Below are positions 27,765 through 36,935 of a DNA stretch of 64,000 bases, in pieces (positions within the stretch are counted from its first letter, which is position 1; every line of letters starts with the position of its first letter). A program made the translations under genes and the position numbers. Source of the DNA: Lujinxingia vulgaris (lineage in GTDB: Bacteria; Myxococcota_A; Bradymonadia; Bradymonadales; Bradymonadaceae); assembly GCF_007997005.1 (NCBI RefSeq), contig NZ_VOSL01000015.1, positions 1-64,000 of the forward strand. The letters are read 5' to 3'. Below the pieces are notes generated by a model. That model was not told the origin of the DNA, made no database searches, and saw only the letters and a list, made by a program, of their open reading frames with translations.

Positions 27765-27814
27765 GTTGCGAGCAGATGAGGATCTTCGCAACATTTTGTG
27801 GCATACTGCTCGCA
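27765..27814. promoter_or_regulatory. Overlapping alternative inverted repeats upstream of the lipoprotein operon
   Basis: The left arm GTTGCGAGCAG (27765-27775) can pair with TCGCAAC (27786-27792) or, as TGCGAGCAG, with CTGCTCGCA (27806-27814). The two pairings exclude each other. It lies 80-130 bp before the lipoprotein gene at 27895. Confidence 0.45.
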
Positions 27815-27894
27815 CGCTACTTCAGCGACAACCTGACCGCCTTAAGACTTAGGCCCGATGTGCTCAAGGGCTGACCGATACCAGGGTGATGATC

Positions 27895-29094
27895 ATGGCG
27901 CGACTCGCGTTTTCTTATCGATGGATGTTGACCGCCTCACTGGCGCTGGCGCTTCCGCTGGCGGCCTGCGGCGATGATGAGCCGCCGAAAACAATTGATC
28001 GCGAGGACGTTGGACCTGACGCGGACGCCGGTCCCGATGCCGACGGTGGCGATCCCCCTGACGCCGAAGATGCGGGCGATGCGGGCGATACCGACGGTGA
28101 TGATCCCAACGACGAACTCTGCGAAGGCGTCTCGTGTGAGGCCGGTGAGATCTGCGTGGAGGGCGAGTGCGAGCCGGAGCCAGAGGAAGGCTTCAGCTGC
28201 GCGGCGCCCTTTGATGTGGGGAGCCTGGAGATCGGCGCGACGGCTGAGTTCAGCGCCAACCCCGACGGCCAGCCCAACACCTTGAAGACCCGCTGCTCTC
28301 TTCCCGATCACGACACCAGCCCTGAGGCCGTGTACGCCTTCGAGGTCGACGAGCCTGTGCGTGTCATCGCGAACCTCAGCGGCTCGGGCACCGGCCTTGT
28401 GATGGAACTTCGCGAGGACGCCTGCTCCGACGCCGAGGCGGAGGGCTGGTGCAACGAAGGCGTCAACACCCGCACCTTCTTCGCCTACCCCGGCACCGAG
28501 TACTACCTGATCGTAGAGGCGCGCCGCGACTTCAGCGTCGGCGACTTCACCCTGGAGTTGACCACCGAGGAGCTTATCTGTGACTCGCCGGGGGCTTACA
28601 GCTGCGACGGCGACGACCGGGTGCTTTGCTTTAATGGCGAAGAAGAGCGATCCTTTGCCTGTGGTACCGGCTGTGACGACGGAAGCTGCCTGGGTGATAC
28701 CTGCGACAACGCGCTGGAAGTCACCGCCTCGGCGACCTTCACCGGCGAGTTTCTGGCGTTCACGGGTGAGATCAACCTGGAAGACTCGCCGAGCTGTTCG
28801 TCGACCGGAACGACCGGCCCGATCACCTCGGGCCAGGAGCTGCTCTTCGCGCTCCCCGGATTGAGCGCCGGCCAGGTGGTCACGATCGACGCCTCGGCCG
28901 ATGAGGCGCCGGCGGTCATCGGTATCATGAGCGCCTGCGAATCGACGCCCACCTGTGTGGCCGCCACCGACACGGCGGAGACGCTTGAGTTCACCGTTCC
29001 CGCCGACGGCGATTACTTCGCCATCGTCGACAGCCTCACCCCGCGTCAGGGCGACTATAGCGTGGCGATCGACATCAGTGAGGTGGGGCAGTGA
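27895..29094 (+). CDS. Surface lipoprotein, first of a tandem paralogous pair
   Basis: The signal peptide ends in the lipobox LAACGDD. A long Asp/Ala/Gly-rich linker (residues about 22-75) is followed by a Cys module (CEGVSCEAGEICVEGEC) and beta-sandwich-like regions. The section CGTGCDDGSCLGDTCDNA is repeated in almost the same form in the next gene (CPAGCESDSCLGDSCQNP), which shows that the two are paralogs. The last four bases of its frame (GTGA) hold the start of the next gene. The start is ATG 27895; ATG 27889 is an alternative. It is probably exposed on the outer membrane; the ligand is unknown. Confidence 0.75.
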   Translation: MARLAFSYRWMLTASLALALPLAACGDDEPPKTIDREDVGPDADAGPDADGGDPPDAEDAGDAGDTDGDDPNDELCEGVSCEAGEICVEGECEPEPEEGFSCAAPFDVGSLEIGATAEFSANPDGQPNTLKTRCSLPDHDTSPEAVYAFEVDEPVRVIANLSGSGTGLVMELREDACSDAEAEGWCNEGVNTRTFFAYPGTEYYLIVEARRDFSVGDFTLELTTEELICDSPGAYSCDGDDRVLCFNGEEERSFACGTGCDDGSCLGDTCDNALEVTASATFTGEFLAFTGEINLEDSPSCSSTGTTGPITSGQELLFALPGLSAGQVVTIDASADEAPAVIGIMSACESTPTCVAATDTAETLEFTVPADGDYFAIVDSLTPRQGDYSVAIDISEVGQ

Positions 29095-30344
29095 TACGAA
29101 CCACCCGCACCACAACCGTGACCCTCAAGCGCACGCTGGCCATCCTCGCGGCGCTTGCGCTCAGCGTGGCCTGCTCCTCAGAGCCCGACGGCCCCGATCG
29201 TCCCATCGATGTCGTGGATGATGCCGGCTCCGACGCCGACAGCGGCGATCTGGACAGCGGCCAGCCGGATGCCGACGCCGCGGACCCGGGCGATGTTGAG
29301 GGCGATGCTGGCGATTCCGATGAGGATGCGTCGACGCCTGATGCCGATGCCGAAGAGCGAGACGCAGCTGACGCGGACGCCGATGAGACGGATGCAGCCG
29401 ACGCAGATGTTGACGAGCCGGACGCCACCGATGCGGATGCTGACGAGCCGGATGTTGAAGAACCTCCCACCGCATGCGAGGAAGCGACGATCGATCTCGG
29501 TGTGTTGGAGAACGGCTCAAACCCCGTTGAAATCGCCGCGACGCATCCGGCGGTCGTTGGAGCGGGCGTGTGCGATGGCGCGTTCGGTGCTGAGCATGTG
29601 GTGGTGGCCTTTGAGCTGCCCGAAGATGGCGTACTCACTGTGGATGCGCCTGGTTCGGCGGTGACGCTTTCTGCCACGCCCTGCTCAACGTCGGGAGCCT
29701 TCTGCTTCAGCGATGTATCGTCACTCAATGTGGTGGCCGGGGCGCAATTCTATCTGGCGTTTGAGCGGCTGGCTTCCGACCTTAACGCCGATATCGTCTT
29801 TGAACCTCTTGTGGCCTGTACCCCGGTTGGCGAGCGCACCTGTGTAAACACCTCCGAGATCGAAGCGTGCACCACGGGGTTAGCCTCGGCGCAGACGCCG
29901 ACCCGGGTGACACTGGATTGCCCGGCCGGCTGCGAGAGTGATTCCTGCCTGGGCGACTCCTGCCAGAATCCGATTGTCGTCGAGGGCAGTGTGAGTGTGG
30001 AAGCCCGCAGCGAGACGCTGTCCAACACCTTTGACAATCAGGGAGCTCCCGGCTGCATCTGGGATACGCCTTCGGAAGGCCGTGAGCTTGTCTTCCAGGT
30101 CGATGACGTGGCCGCTGGCGAGACGATCGTCGTTACGATCAACGACCCCATTCGTTACTACCGCGTCTCCATATTACAGAGCTGCTCGGAGAGCGCGGAG
30201 TGCCTGGAGAGCACGACACCTGGGTCGGTTCTGGAATATGAGGCGACCGAGACGGGCACCTATTTTGTCATCATTGATGCGGAGACGGATCTGCCTTCGG
30301 GCCCCGAGATCAGCATCGACATTGAAGCTGCGAGCGACCTTTGA
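29091..30344 (+). CDS. Surface lipoprotein, second of the tandem paralogous pair
   Basis: The lipobox is LSVACSS. The linker is an exceptionally long Asp/Ala repeat (about residues 40-125; DADEPDVEEPP at its end). The beta-rich body ends with ETGTYFVIIDAET, matching the DGDYFAIVDS of the upstream paralog. The GTG start overlaps the upstream stop by four bases, so synthesis of the two lipoproteins is coupled. The next gene, a VWA protein, starts 41 bp later and probably belongs to the same operon. Confidence 0.75.
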   Translation: MIRTTRTTTVTLKRTLAILAALALSVACSSEPDGPDRPIDVVDDAGSDADSGDLDSGQPDADAADPGDVEGDAGDSDEDASTPDADAEERDAADADADETDAADADVDEPDATDADADEPDVEEPPTACEEATIDLGVLENGSNPVEIAATHPAVVGAGVCDGAFGAEHVVVAFELPEDGVLTVDAPGSAVTLSATPCSTSGAFCFSDVSSLNVVAGAQFYLAFERLASDLNADIVFEPLVACTPVGERTCVNTSEIEACTTGLASAQTPTRVTLDCPAGCESDSCLGDSCQNPIVVEGSVSVEARSETLSNTFDNQGAPGCIWDTPSEGRELVFQVDDVAAGETIVVTINDPIRYYRVSILQSCSESAECLESTTPGSVLEYEATETGTYFVIIDAETDLPSGPEISIDIEAASDL

Positions 30345-30385
30345 TTTTCTGCCGACCGACTGCGCGTCGCGATCAGGAGCATATG

Positions 30386-32014
30386 ATGAAATCGATACTC
30401 GAGTGCGTACACAACACGATGCTCACAGCCTGCGCTTTCACGGCAGTACTTTCTGTGACCGCGTTCGCGCCTGCAGCCTTTGCGTGGAACTTTGATGACT
30501 CCTGCAGCCCAACGCAGGTAACCGAGGTTGAGGTCACGCGTCCCGGAGCGCTCTTTATGCTCGACAGGTCGGGCTCGATGGGTACGACGGGCGCGACGTA
30601 CTGCTGGTATTACGGACACTGGGGGCCGTATTGTACGCCTTCTCTCTGGAACGTCGCGAAATCTGCAATTACTCAGGTTCTCGATTCGATGACGTCCTGG
30701 ACCGAGCCGGACGAGGTGATGTTTGGCATCGGTTTCTATCCTAACACTTACATTGCGTACAATGTGGGCGAAAACCGACGGAATCAAATCGTCGGGGCGA
30801 TGAACAATACCGGGCCGGGAGGAGGTACTCCCACCGATCAGGCAATCAACGCCCTGCGCAACAGCTGGTCATTGAATCAAACTGGCTTCCCGGCAGCCGG
30901 TGTCTTGATCACCGACGGGGCTCCGAATAGCACGTCGGCCGCTCTTAGTCGTGCTTGTCAACTCCGCAATGAAGGCAAGTCGATGTTTGTCGTTGGTCTC
31001 GGTGGTGGAACCGATACCGCCTTCAACAACAAACTTGCGGCGGCAGCTGGCAAGGGGTGTTGCGGATCCTCTGCAAACGCGTCGTGCTCCAATGGAATTG
31101 GCACCGATCCCTGTGTGAGTCCCGGTGTTGGAAAGAACAGCTGCTACGGTTCCTATCAGGCCAATAATCAGACCGAGTTCCGCAACGCCCTTCTGAGCAT
31201 TGCCTCGGAGATCGCGTGCACCTTCCCGATCGACTTCTCGCAGTTTAGCAGCAACTCCGCGCCGGAGAATCCGGCGGCGGTGCGGGTGCGGATGAACACG
31301 GCCAGCGGTCAACTCAACATTCCGCATATGGACGCCAACGGCGGTCAGGGGTGGTTCTTTGCCTCTGACAACCGGGAGCAGGTCACCCTCACCCAGAACT
31401 ACTGCGATCAGGTACGTACCCCGGGGCAGGTCGATAGCGTGGAGACGCAGCTGGCCTGCGACTGCCAGCAGCCGCAGGGGCAGGAGTGCGAGGTGCCGAA
31501 CGCGCCCTTCGGTGTGTGTCCGCTGGGAACCTGGATCTGCGACGAAGGCTACGACGTGTGTCAGCCCTACGCCGCCGACAACTGCCCGGTGCCTTGCTTC
31601 GGGTTCCCCGAAGGTGAGTCTTGCCACGTCGACAATGAGTTCCCCTTCACCGAAGGACCTAACACGATCGACGGCGAGCGTAACCGCTGCAAGATCGGCG
31701 TGACGGTTTGCAATGATGATGTTCCCAGCTGTGAGCCGATTTATCAGCCGATGCCCGAGCTGTGCGATGGTCTGGATAACGACTGTGATGGTCAGATCGA
31801 TAACCTCTCGGCGAGCTGGAGCAAGCCGGAGTTCGCCAGTCTTTCGCTCAGCGGATCCAACTCCGGCGCGGCGTGCATGGAGCGCGATGTGTGCGTCTGC
31901 CCCAGCGGTACCGGGGAGCACTCCGGGGCCGGGGCAAATCAGAGCACCGAGTTCCAGAGCTTCGTGAGCGGCTGGGATCCCATCTGCACGTGTTCCGAAG
32001 GCGTGGGCTTTTAA
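30386..32014 (+). CDS. Secreted VWA-domain protein with MopE-type metal-binding motif
   Basis: A signal peptide ends at FAPAAFAW. Residues about 55-280 form a von Willebrand A domain with a complete MIDAS: DRSGSMG, the Thr in GGGTPTDQAI and the Asp in ITDGAPN. The C-terminal third is Cys-rich and contains CDGLDNDCDGQID, the repeat of MopE-like metal-binding proteins of myxobacteria and methanotrophs. It has no lipobox and no sorting tail, so it is probably secreted. The ATG at 30386 is six bases after AGGAG. Base composition dips at 30.4-31.2 kb compared with the neighbours. Confidence 0.85.
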   Translation: MKSILECVHNTMLTACAFTAVLSVTAFAPAAFAWNFDDSCSPTQVTEVEVTRPGALFMLDRSGSMGTTGATYCWYYGHWGPYCTPSLWNVAKSAITQVLDSMTSWTEPDEVMFGIGFYPNTYIAYNVGENRRNQIVGAMNNTGPGGGTPTDQAINALRNSWSLNQTGFPAAGVLITDGAPNSTSAALSRACQLRNEGKSMFVVGLGGGTDTAFNNKLAAAAGKGCCGSSANASCSNGIGTDPCVSPGVGKNSCYGSYQANNQTEFRNALLSIASEIACTFPIDFSQFSSNSAPENPAAVRVRMNTASGQLNIPHMDANGGQGWFFASDNREQVTLTQNYCDQVRTPGQVDSVETQLACDCQQPQGQECEVPNAPFGVCPLGTWICDEGYDVCQPYAADNCPVPCFGFPEGESCHVDNEFPFTEGPNTIDGERNRCKIGVTVCNDDVPSCEPIYQPMPELCDGLDNDCDGQIDNLSASWSKPEFASLSLSGSNSGAACMERDVCVCPSGTGEHSGAGANQSTEFQSFVSGWDPICTCSEGVGF

Positions 32015-32080
32015 ATAAGGTCACGCGACCTCAGCATTGAGGTCGCGCGATCTGCCCGAAGATGAATCCGCTGTGCAATG

Positions 32081-32115
32081 AAAAACGCCGGCCCTTTGCG
32101 GGGCCGGCGTTTTTC
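32081..32115. terminator. Bidirectional terminator
   Basis: The stem AAAAACGCCGGCCC with its reverse copy has A and T runs on its sides. It separates the VWA gene from the leftward Yip1-like gene. Confidence 0.88.
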
Positions 32116-32165
32116 ATTGGACGTCCATGAAGATCTCGGAGGTGGCGCATGAGGCTGTGTTGCGA

Positions 32166-32915
32166 TCAGCCTCCGCCGGTCATCGAGAGCAGCAGCATAA
32201 AGGGCACGAGCACCGCCAGCATGGAGCGCCAGAAGCCCATGCCGAAGATCATGCGCGCGGCGGTGACCTCCAGGTTGAAGAGCCAGACGACCATCAGAAA
32301 ATGTCCGAGCTCAAAGGTACCCAGCGGGGGGATGAGCAAGAGCAGGTAGGTGGCCATGGCGTAGCCGGTGAGCTTTGCGACCAGCCCCCAGCGGGCCTGC
32401 TCCACGCCGAAGATGCGCAGCGTGAGGTAGAGCATCGCCGTGTGCAGCATGTAGAGGGTGAGCGCCCCCATCGGGAGGGAGGCGTACATCGCCCACTCGG
32501 CGAGACGAGGGGCCAGGTCGAGCTCGGTGGCGTAGAGCTCGACCATCTCCGGGTAGTGCGGGGAGAAGGCTTTGCGCCAGAGGGTCTGGGCGAGCGTGCC
32601 GATCATGACGGCGATCATCCCGAAGCCCGCCGCCGGGGCCCAGCGCGGGTTGGCGATGAGCGCCGGGAAGAAGGTCCGGGGGGAGGTCATGGCCTGCACG
32701 GCCGTGAGCACAAAGCCCGAGGGGGTAAAGCGTCGCTCGCCGGCTTCCCACTCCGGGAGCGCAGGCATGCGCTCCTGGCGGCAGGGGCGGCACACGGCAA
32801 AGCCCCGAAGGTCGGTGCCGTGGCAGCCCCCGCAGATTTCGGCGCCACAGGCCGTGCAGCGTGCGATGGCCGGTGCCGAAGGATGGTGCGCGCAGATGCG
32901 CGAGGTTGCGGTCAA
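32166..32915 (-). CDS. Zinc-finger (B-box-like) plus Yip1-type membrane protein
   Basis: Residues 7-47 carry a cytoplasmic zinc-binding head (CAHHPSAP, CTACGAEICGGC, CRPC). Residues about 65-249 contain five hydrophobic helices resembling Yip1/DUF1282 domains. The head-plus-Yip1 layout occurs in many deltaproteobacterial proteins of unknown function. It ends with the short Gly tail MTGGG. It is downstream of ffh in the same direction, 33 bp away. Confidence 0.75.
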   Translation of the reverse strand: MTATSRICAHHPSAPAIARCTACGAEICGGCHGTDLRGFAVCRPCRQERMPALPEWEAGERRFTPSGFVLTAVQAMTSPRTFFPALIANPRWAPAAGFGMIAVMIGTLAQTLWRKAFSPHYPEMVELYATELDLAPRLAEWAMYASLPMGALTLYMLHTAMLYLTLRIFGVEQARWGLVAKLTGYAMATYLLLLIPPLGTFELGHFLMVVWLFNLEVTAARMIFGMGFWRSMLAVLVPFMLLLSMTGGG

Positions 32916-32948
32916 AAGGTACTCTCTGCCCCCTTAAAGGGGGGCGGC

Positions 32949-34601
32949 TTACTTCTTGTTCTTCTTGCGAGCTTGCTTGACGGTGCGGCGCTTACGCTTG
33001 CGTTTGTTGGCCGAGAGCGACTTGCTCTTGGTGCCCTTGCTGCTGCCGAGCAGGCGGCCTCCGGGGGGCGAGTAGCCCGGGGGGAGGTTGGGACCATCGA
33101 AGCCGGGCAGGCCGCTTAAGCCGCCGCCCGGGCCACCGCCACCGCCGGCGCCGCCCATCAGGTCGCCGAGGATCGAGCTCATGTCCATGTCTTTCATGCC
33201 GCGGAGCTGGTTGAGCTGCTTGAGCCCCGGGATCTTGCCCAGGAGACCGCCGCCGCCCATCGAGTTGAACTGCTGCATCATGCCGCGCATCATGTTGAAC
33301 TGCTGGATGACCTGCTCGACCTTCTCTTTGTCGCTACCGGAGCCTTTGGCGATGCGGCGTACGCGGCCGGGCTGGCGGGTCAGAACGTCGGGGTCTTTCT
33401 TCTCGCGGGTGGTCATCGACTGGATGATGGCGCGGATCTTGGTGAGCTCGCTGTCGTCGATGTTGGCGTCAGCAGGCATGCCGCCACCGAAGAAGGGCAT
33501 CATCTCCATGAGCTCGTTCATCGAGCCCAACTTCGAGATCTGCTCAAGCTGGTTGTAGAAGTCGTTGAAGTCGAACTCGCCAGAGAGCATGCGCATGGCA
33601 TCCTTCTCGGCGCGCTGGGCGTCTTCTTCGCTGAGCGAGCGCTCGAACTTGTTCATCAGGCCCATCACATCGCCAAACCCCAGGATGCGGTTGGCCAGGC
33701 CTTCGGGGCGGAACTCCTCCAGATCGTCGAGTTTCTCGCCCACACCGATGAACTTAATCGGCTTGCCAGTGACCTCTTTGATGGAGAGCGCCGCGCCACC
33801 GCGGGCGTCGCCATCGAGCTTGGTCATGATGAAGCCGTCGATCTCCAGGCGGCTGTTGAACTCTTTGGCGGTGTTGACCGCGTCCTGGCCGATCATGGCG
33901 TCGGCGACCAGGAAGATGTTCTCGGGTGTGGTCGTGGAGACGATCTGCTCGAGCTCGTTCATGAGCACGTCGTCGACGGCCAGGCGTCCGGCGGTGTCGA
34001 AGAGGATCACGTCGCGACCCTGGTCTTTGGCCATGGCCACCGCGTCATTACACACCTGGACGGGGTCACCACCCTCGACGGCGTGCACCGGCACGCCGAG
34101 TTGTTGACCGAGCACGCGCAGCTGCTCGATGGCCGCCGGACGGTAGACGTCGGCGCCGACCAGGAGGGGCTTTTTGCCGTGCTGGTCCATCAGGAGTTTG
34201 GCGAGCTTGCCGGTGGTCGTGGTCTTACCGGAGCCCTGCAGGCCGACCATCATGATCTTGGTCGGTCCGACGCGCGGGTTGGCAAAGACGATGGAGCTGT
34301 CGACCGGCCCCATCAACGCTTCGAGCTCGTCGTGGCAGATCTTGACGAAGTGGTCGCCGGGGGAGACCTCCATCTTGCCCTGGCTGCCCTTCGCCTTAAC
34401 TTTCACGACCTCGCCGAGCGCCTTTTCTTTGACGCGGCCGATGAAGTCTTTGGCGATGCGGAAGTTAACATCGGCCTCCAGCATGGAGCGGCGGATGTCT
34501 TTGAGCGCCTCGTCGATGTTCTCTTCGGTGAGCTCGCGCTTGCCTTCAAAGCGCATACGGACGTCGCGAAAGCCTTTCGCGACAACGTCAAACATAGCCA
34601 T
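32949..34601 (-). CDS. ffh: Signal recognition particle protein Ffh
   Basis: The GTPase targets membrane proteins to the inner membrane with 4.5S RNA and FtsY. An N domain is followed by the G domain: G1 GLQGSGKTTTTGKLA, G3 DTAGR, G4 TKLDGDARGG. The Met-rich M domain carries MMRGMMQQFNSMGG and the RNA-binding SGSG region (AKGSGS). The 550-aa length exceeds the usual 450, because of a Gly/Pro-rich spacer and a very basic C-tail (KRKRKRRTVKQARKKNKK). The start at 34601 has GAGGA seven bases upstream. No SRP RNA gene was seen in the window. Confidence 0.97.
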   Translation of the reverse strand: MAMFDVVAKGFRDVRMRFEGKRELTEENIDEALKDIRRSMLEADVNFRIAKDFIGRVKEKALGEVVKVKAKGSQGKMEVSPGDHFVKICHDELEALMGPVDSSIVFANPRVGPTKIMMVGLQGSGKTTTTGKLAKLLMDQHGKKPLLVGADVYRPAAIEQLRVLGQQLGVPVHAVEGGDPVQVCNDAVAMAKDQGRDVILFDTAGRLAVDDVLMNELEQIVSTTTPENIFLVADAMIGQDAVNTAKEFNSRLEIDGFIMTKLDGDARGGAALSIKEVTGKPIKFIGVGEKLDDLEEFRPEGLANRILGFGDVMGLMNKFERSLSEEDAQRAEKDAMRMLSGEFDFNDFYNQLEQISKLGSMNELMEMMPFFGGGMPADANIDDSELTKIRAIIQSMTTREKKDPDVLTRQPGRVRRIAKGSGSDKEKVEQVIQQFNMMRGMMQQFNSMGGGGLLGKIPGLKQLNQLRGMKDMDMSSILGDLMGGAGGGGGPGGGLSGLPGFDGPNLPPGYSPPGGRLLGSSKGTKSKSLSANKRKRKRRTVKQARKKNKK

Positions 34602-34812
34602 GGGTGTGTCCTCGTATCGGGAGCCGTTTTTAAGGCGGATAAAAGCGGTGGCCGGGGCGCGCCGTCGCAGGCCTCCGCACAAAAGAGAAGGGCGCACGCG
34701 CCGCAAAGGGCCGTTCGATGGAGGAAGCATGTGCGGCCCGGGTGCTCTCGTTGCCGGTCGCGCGGGAAGTCGCGCCGGCGGGCATCATCGGGCCGATGTC
34801 AGGTCGGCGGCC

Positions 34813-34841
34813 AACCTAGACACCGACCGGGGGTGTGTCAA
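34813..34841 (-). promoter_or_regulatory. Promoter of ffh
   Basis: TTGACA (plus 34836-34841) and TAGGTT (plus 34813-34818) are spaced by 17 bp on the minus strand. The untranslated leader would be about 205 nt. The 34602-35007 gap contains this and the divergent promoter at 34866, nothing else that I can see. Confidence 0.65.
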
Positions 34842-34865
34842 TCCGCGAGCCTGGCCGGGCAAAAC

Positions 34866-34894
34866 TTGCCCCGACTTGCGGGCGGGTCTATAAG
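34866..34894 (+). promoter_or_regulatory. Promoter of the TPR lipoprotein gene
   Basis: TTGCCC at 34866-34871 and TATAAG at 34889-34894 are spaced 17 bp, 113 bp before the ATG. They sit back to back with the ffh promoter. Confidence 0.55.
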
Positions 34895-35007
34895 CGGGCG
34901 CGAAGTGCCCGCTGCCGGCCTCGGAGTGACACGCGCTCAGAGTGAGACGCGAGACGCGGTGGAGTGTGGCGAGATACATCCCTTCAAACGCGTGACCTGG
35001 AGTCTCC

Positions 35008-36084
35008 ATGGGAGCTGGACGCTGGCGTCAGAGAGTGGCGGTGGGCCTGATGATGATCGGGCTCGGGGCCGGCTGCAAAGAAGAGCCCCGCGACCACCTG
35101 ATCGAGGGCCAGCGGGCGCTGGCCTCCCGGGACGCGGAGCTTGCCGAGCAGCATCTGGAGGCGGCATTGGCCGCCGAGCCCAACCTCTTTGAGGCGCGCC
35201 GGTTGATGGTCGACGTGGAGATCATGCGTGGGGATTATGCACGCGCCGAGGCCGAACTCAACGCGCTGTGGCAGGCCCGCGGCTTTGACCGTGAGGAGGG
35301 GCTGAGCACCGCCGAGCGAGGGGTGCGCCGGCTGATGGCCGATCAGTACAACAAGCTCTATCGGGCCTGGGCCAGCGACATCGATCGGGAGAGCCACCCG
35401 GAGGTCTTTGAGGAGGTGGCGCTCAAGGCGCTCTCCTCGAAGAGCCGTGATACGAGCGTCAACGAGATGCTGCGGGCGTTTTACCGGGAGCGGGCCGACC
35501 ACTTTATCGACCAGGGCGATAAAATTTCTGCGGCCCGGGAGCTGGAAAAGATCCAGGGGCTGCGCACCTTTCCCGATACGCGTCAGGAGTACCTCGACCA
35601 GGCGCGCAGGCTGCGGCGAGAGGCGTTTTTTGAAGAGGCGCGGGCTCGCTTTGCGGAGGAGATTCAGCCGGAGCTCGAGGAGAGCGGGGCGTACGATGCA
35701 GAGAATGAGCGGATCTTGCTGGCCATTGAGCAACCGGTGGATCGGCGCCTGAGCCCGTCGAGCGAAGAGTCGAAGATTCAGGCCCGGGCGATGGCACGCC
35801 AGACCCTGATCCCGACCCTGGCGCAGCTGGCGGTCTCTATCGGCGGGCTCGACGCGGAGACGGTCGACATCGGCGCGATGAACGTGCCCCCTGGCGAGGT
35901 TGAGCAGGAGCAGTTTCGGGTGGGGCGCTACGATATGGTGGCGGCCTTTACCCTGGAGAGCTTGATGGAGATGGCGTTTGAGTATGCCGAAGCGCAGCGA
36001 CGGGAGCATGGTGAGCCGACCACCGAGGTGCCGGCCGATCCCGTCGCTTCGCCGGCTGAGGATGCGGGTGAAGCTGCCCCCTGA
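35008..36084 (+). CDS. TPR-containing lipoprotein
   Basis: The signal peptide ends in the lipobox GLGAGCKEE. Residues 28-80 form TPR-like helices (GQRALASRDAELAEQHLEAA), and the remainder is charged and helical. The C-terminus is Pro/Ala/Glu-rich. It is probably an outer-membrane-anchored scaffold; no specific family is recognised. GGAG lies five bases before the ATG. Confidence 0.75.
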   Translation: MGAGRWRQRVAVGLMMIGLGAGCKEEPRDHLIEGQRALASRDAELAEQHLEAALAAEPNLFEARRLMVDVEIMRGDYARAEAELNALWQARGFDREEGLSTAERGVRRLMADQYNKLYRAWASDIDRESHPEVFEEVALKALSSKSRDTSVNEMLRAFYRERADHFIDQGDKISAARELEKIQGLRTFPDTRQEYLDQARRLRREAFFEEARARFAEEIQPELEESGAYDAENERILLAIEQPVDRRLSPSSEESKIQARAMARQTLIPTLAQLAVSIGGLDAETVDIGAMNVPPGEVEQEQFRVGRYDMVAAFTLESLMEMAFEYAEAQRREHGEPTTEVPADPVASPAEDAGEAAP

Positions 36085-36207
36085 TGCCCCCGCTGAGTTG
36101 CGGGCGTCGAGGGCGGGCCTTTTTCCTTGACTTGCAGAGGCGGGCTAGTCCATATCAGGCGCGCTACCGCCCCACCATTTCACCCTCAAGGACGCGGAGA
36201 GACTGCG

Positions 36208-36705
36208 ATGAGCCACGAGAGCGAAGAAGAAGTTGAAGAGTCGTTGGATTTTGATGACGGCTTCGATCCGGAGATCGAAGAAGACATCGAGCTTGATGAC
36301 GACTTCGACGCCGATGAAGAAGAAGAGGACTTCGTGCCCTCCAAGTCGTCGTCGAGCAGCGACAATGACCTGGTGGACGCCAACTACGCCGATGTGGTCA
36401 AGGCCAACCCCAAGCGCCTCAACGCGGCGCAGCGCAAGAAGGCCGCCTCGGTAATCGAGGGCATCATCAGCGACGCTGAGCTCAGCGATCCGGAGGGGCA
36501 GGCGCGCGCCTTCAAGAAGCTCTCCGATAAGTTCGGCGTGGCCGATGCGCGCCCCTTCGATATCAGCGCCGAGCTGACCGAGAACGACGTGATCGACCAC
36601 CCGCGCTTCGGGGTGGGGTTTGTCGTGCAGCTGCTCACCCCGACCAAGGTCGAGGTGATCTTTGAGGACGGGCTCAAGAAGCTTGCCCATAACCTCAAGC
36701 GCTGA
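36208..36705 (+). CDS. Acidic protein with CarD/Tudor-like C-terminal domain
   Basis: The first 65 residues are very acidic (EIEEDIELDDDFDADEEEED) and end in a Ser run. The last 45 residues (DVIDHPRFGVGFVVQLLTPTKVEVIFEDGLKKLAHN) form a small beta-barrel like those in CarD-type or DUF3553 proteins, which bind RNA polymerase or nucleic acids. A regulatory role is an inference. The start has GGAGAG upstream. The frame is open from 36127, but that portion looks non-coding. Confidence 0.7.
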   Translation: MSHESEEEVEESLDFDDGFDPEIEEDIELDDDFDADEEEEDFVPSKSSSSSDNDLVDANYADVVKANPKRLNAAQRKKAASVIEGIISDAELSDPEGQARAFKKLSDKFGVADARPFDISAELTENDVIDHPRFGVGFVVQLLTPTKVEVIFEDGLKKLAHNLKR

Positions 36706-36754
36706 GCGCTCCGAGTCGGGCCAGGTGTGGCCCGGCGCCACCGGTGCGTTGGAT

Positions 36755-36798
36755 GCGAGGCGGCAGGCGAACAGGTCCTGCGCGCCTCGCGTCGTTTT
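36755..36798 (+). terminator. Terminator after the CarD-like gene
   Basis: Nested stems GCGAGGCG/CGCCTCGC and GCAGG/CCTGC are followed by GTCGTTTT. Confidence 0.75.
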
Positions 36799-36935
36799 GG
36801 GGCGGGGTGATGTAGGGGGCTGTGGGGAATAGTCGGGCCGGAGGCGGCGTTGAGACCGGTACGACACAGCGAGTCGAATGGATTTTTGGTTTGGCGCAGT
36901 GACGCGCATCTCCTCTGAAGAGGGGCAGGAAGACT

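Noticed and set aside
30386-32014. MYXO-CTERM or LPXTG sorting tail on the VWA protein
   Set aside because: The C-terminus lacks a hydrophobic helix and a basic tail.
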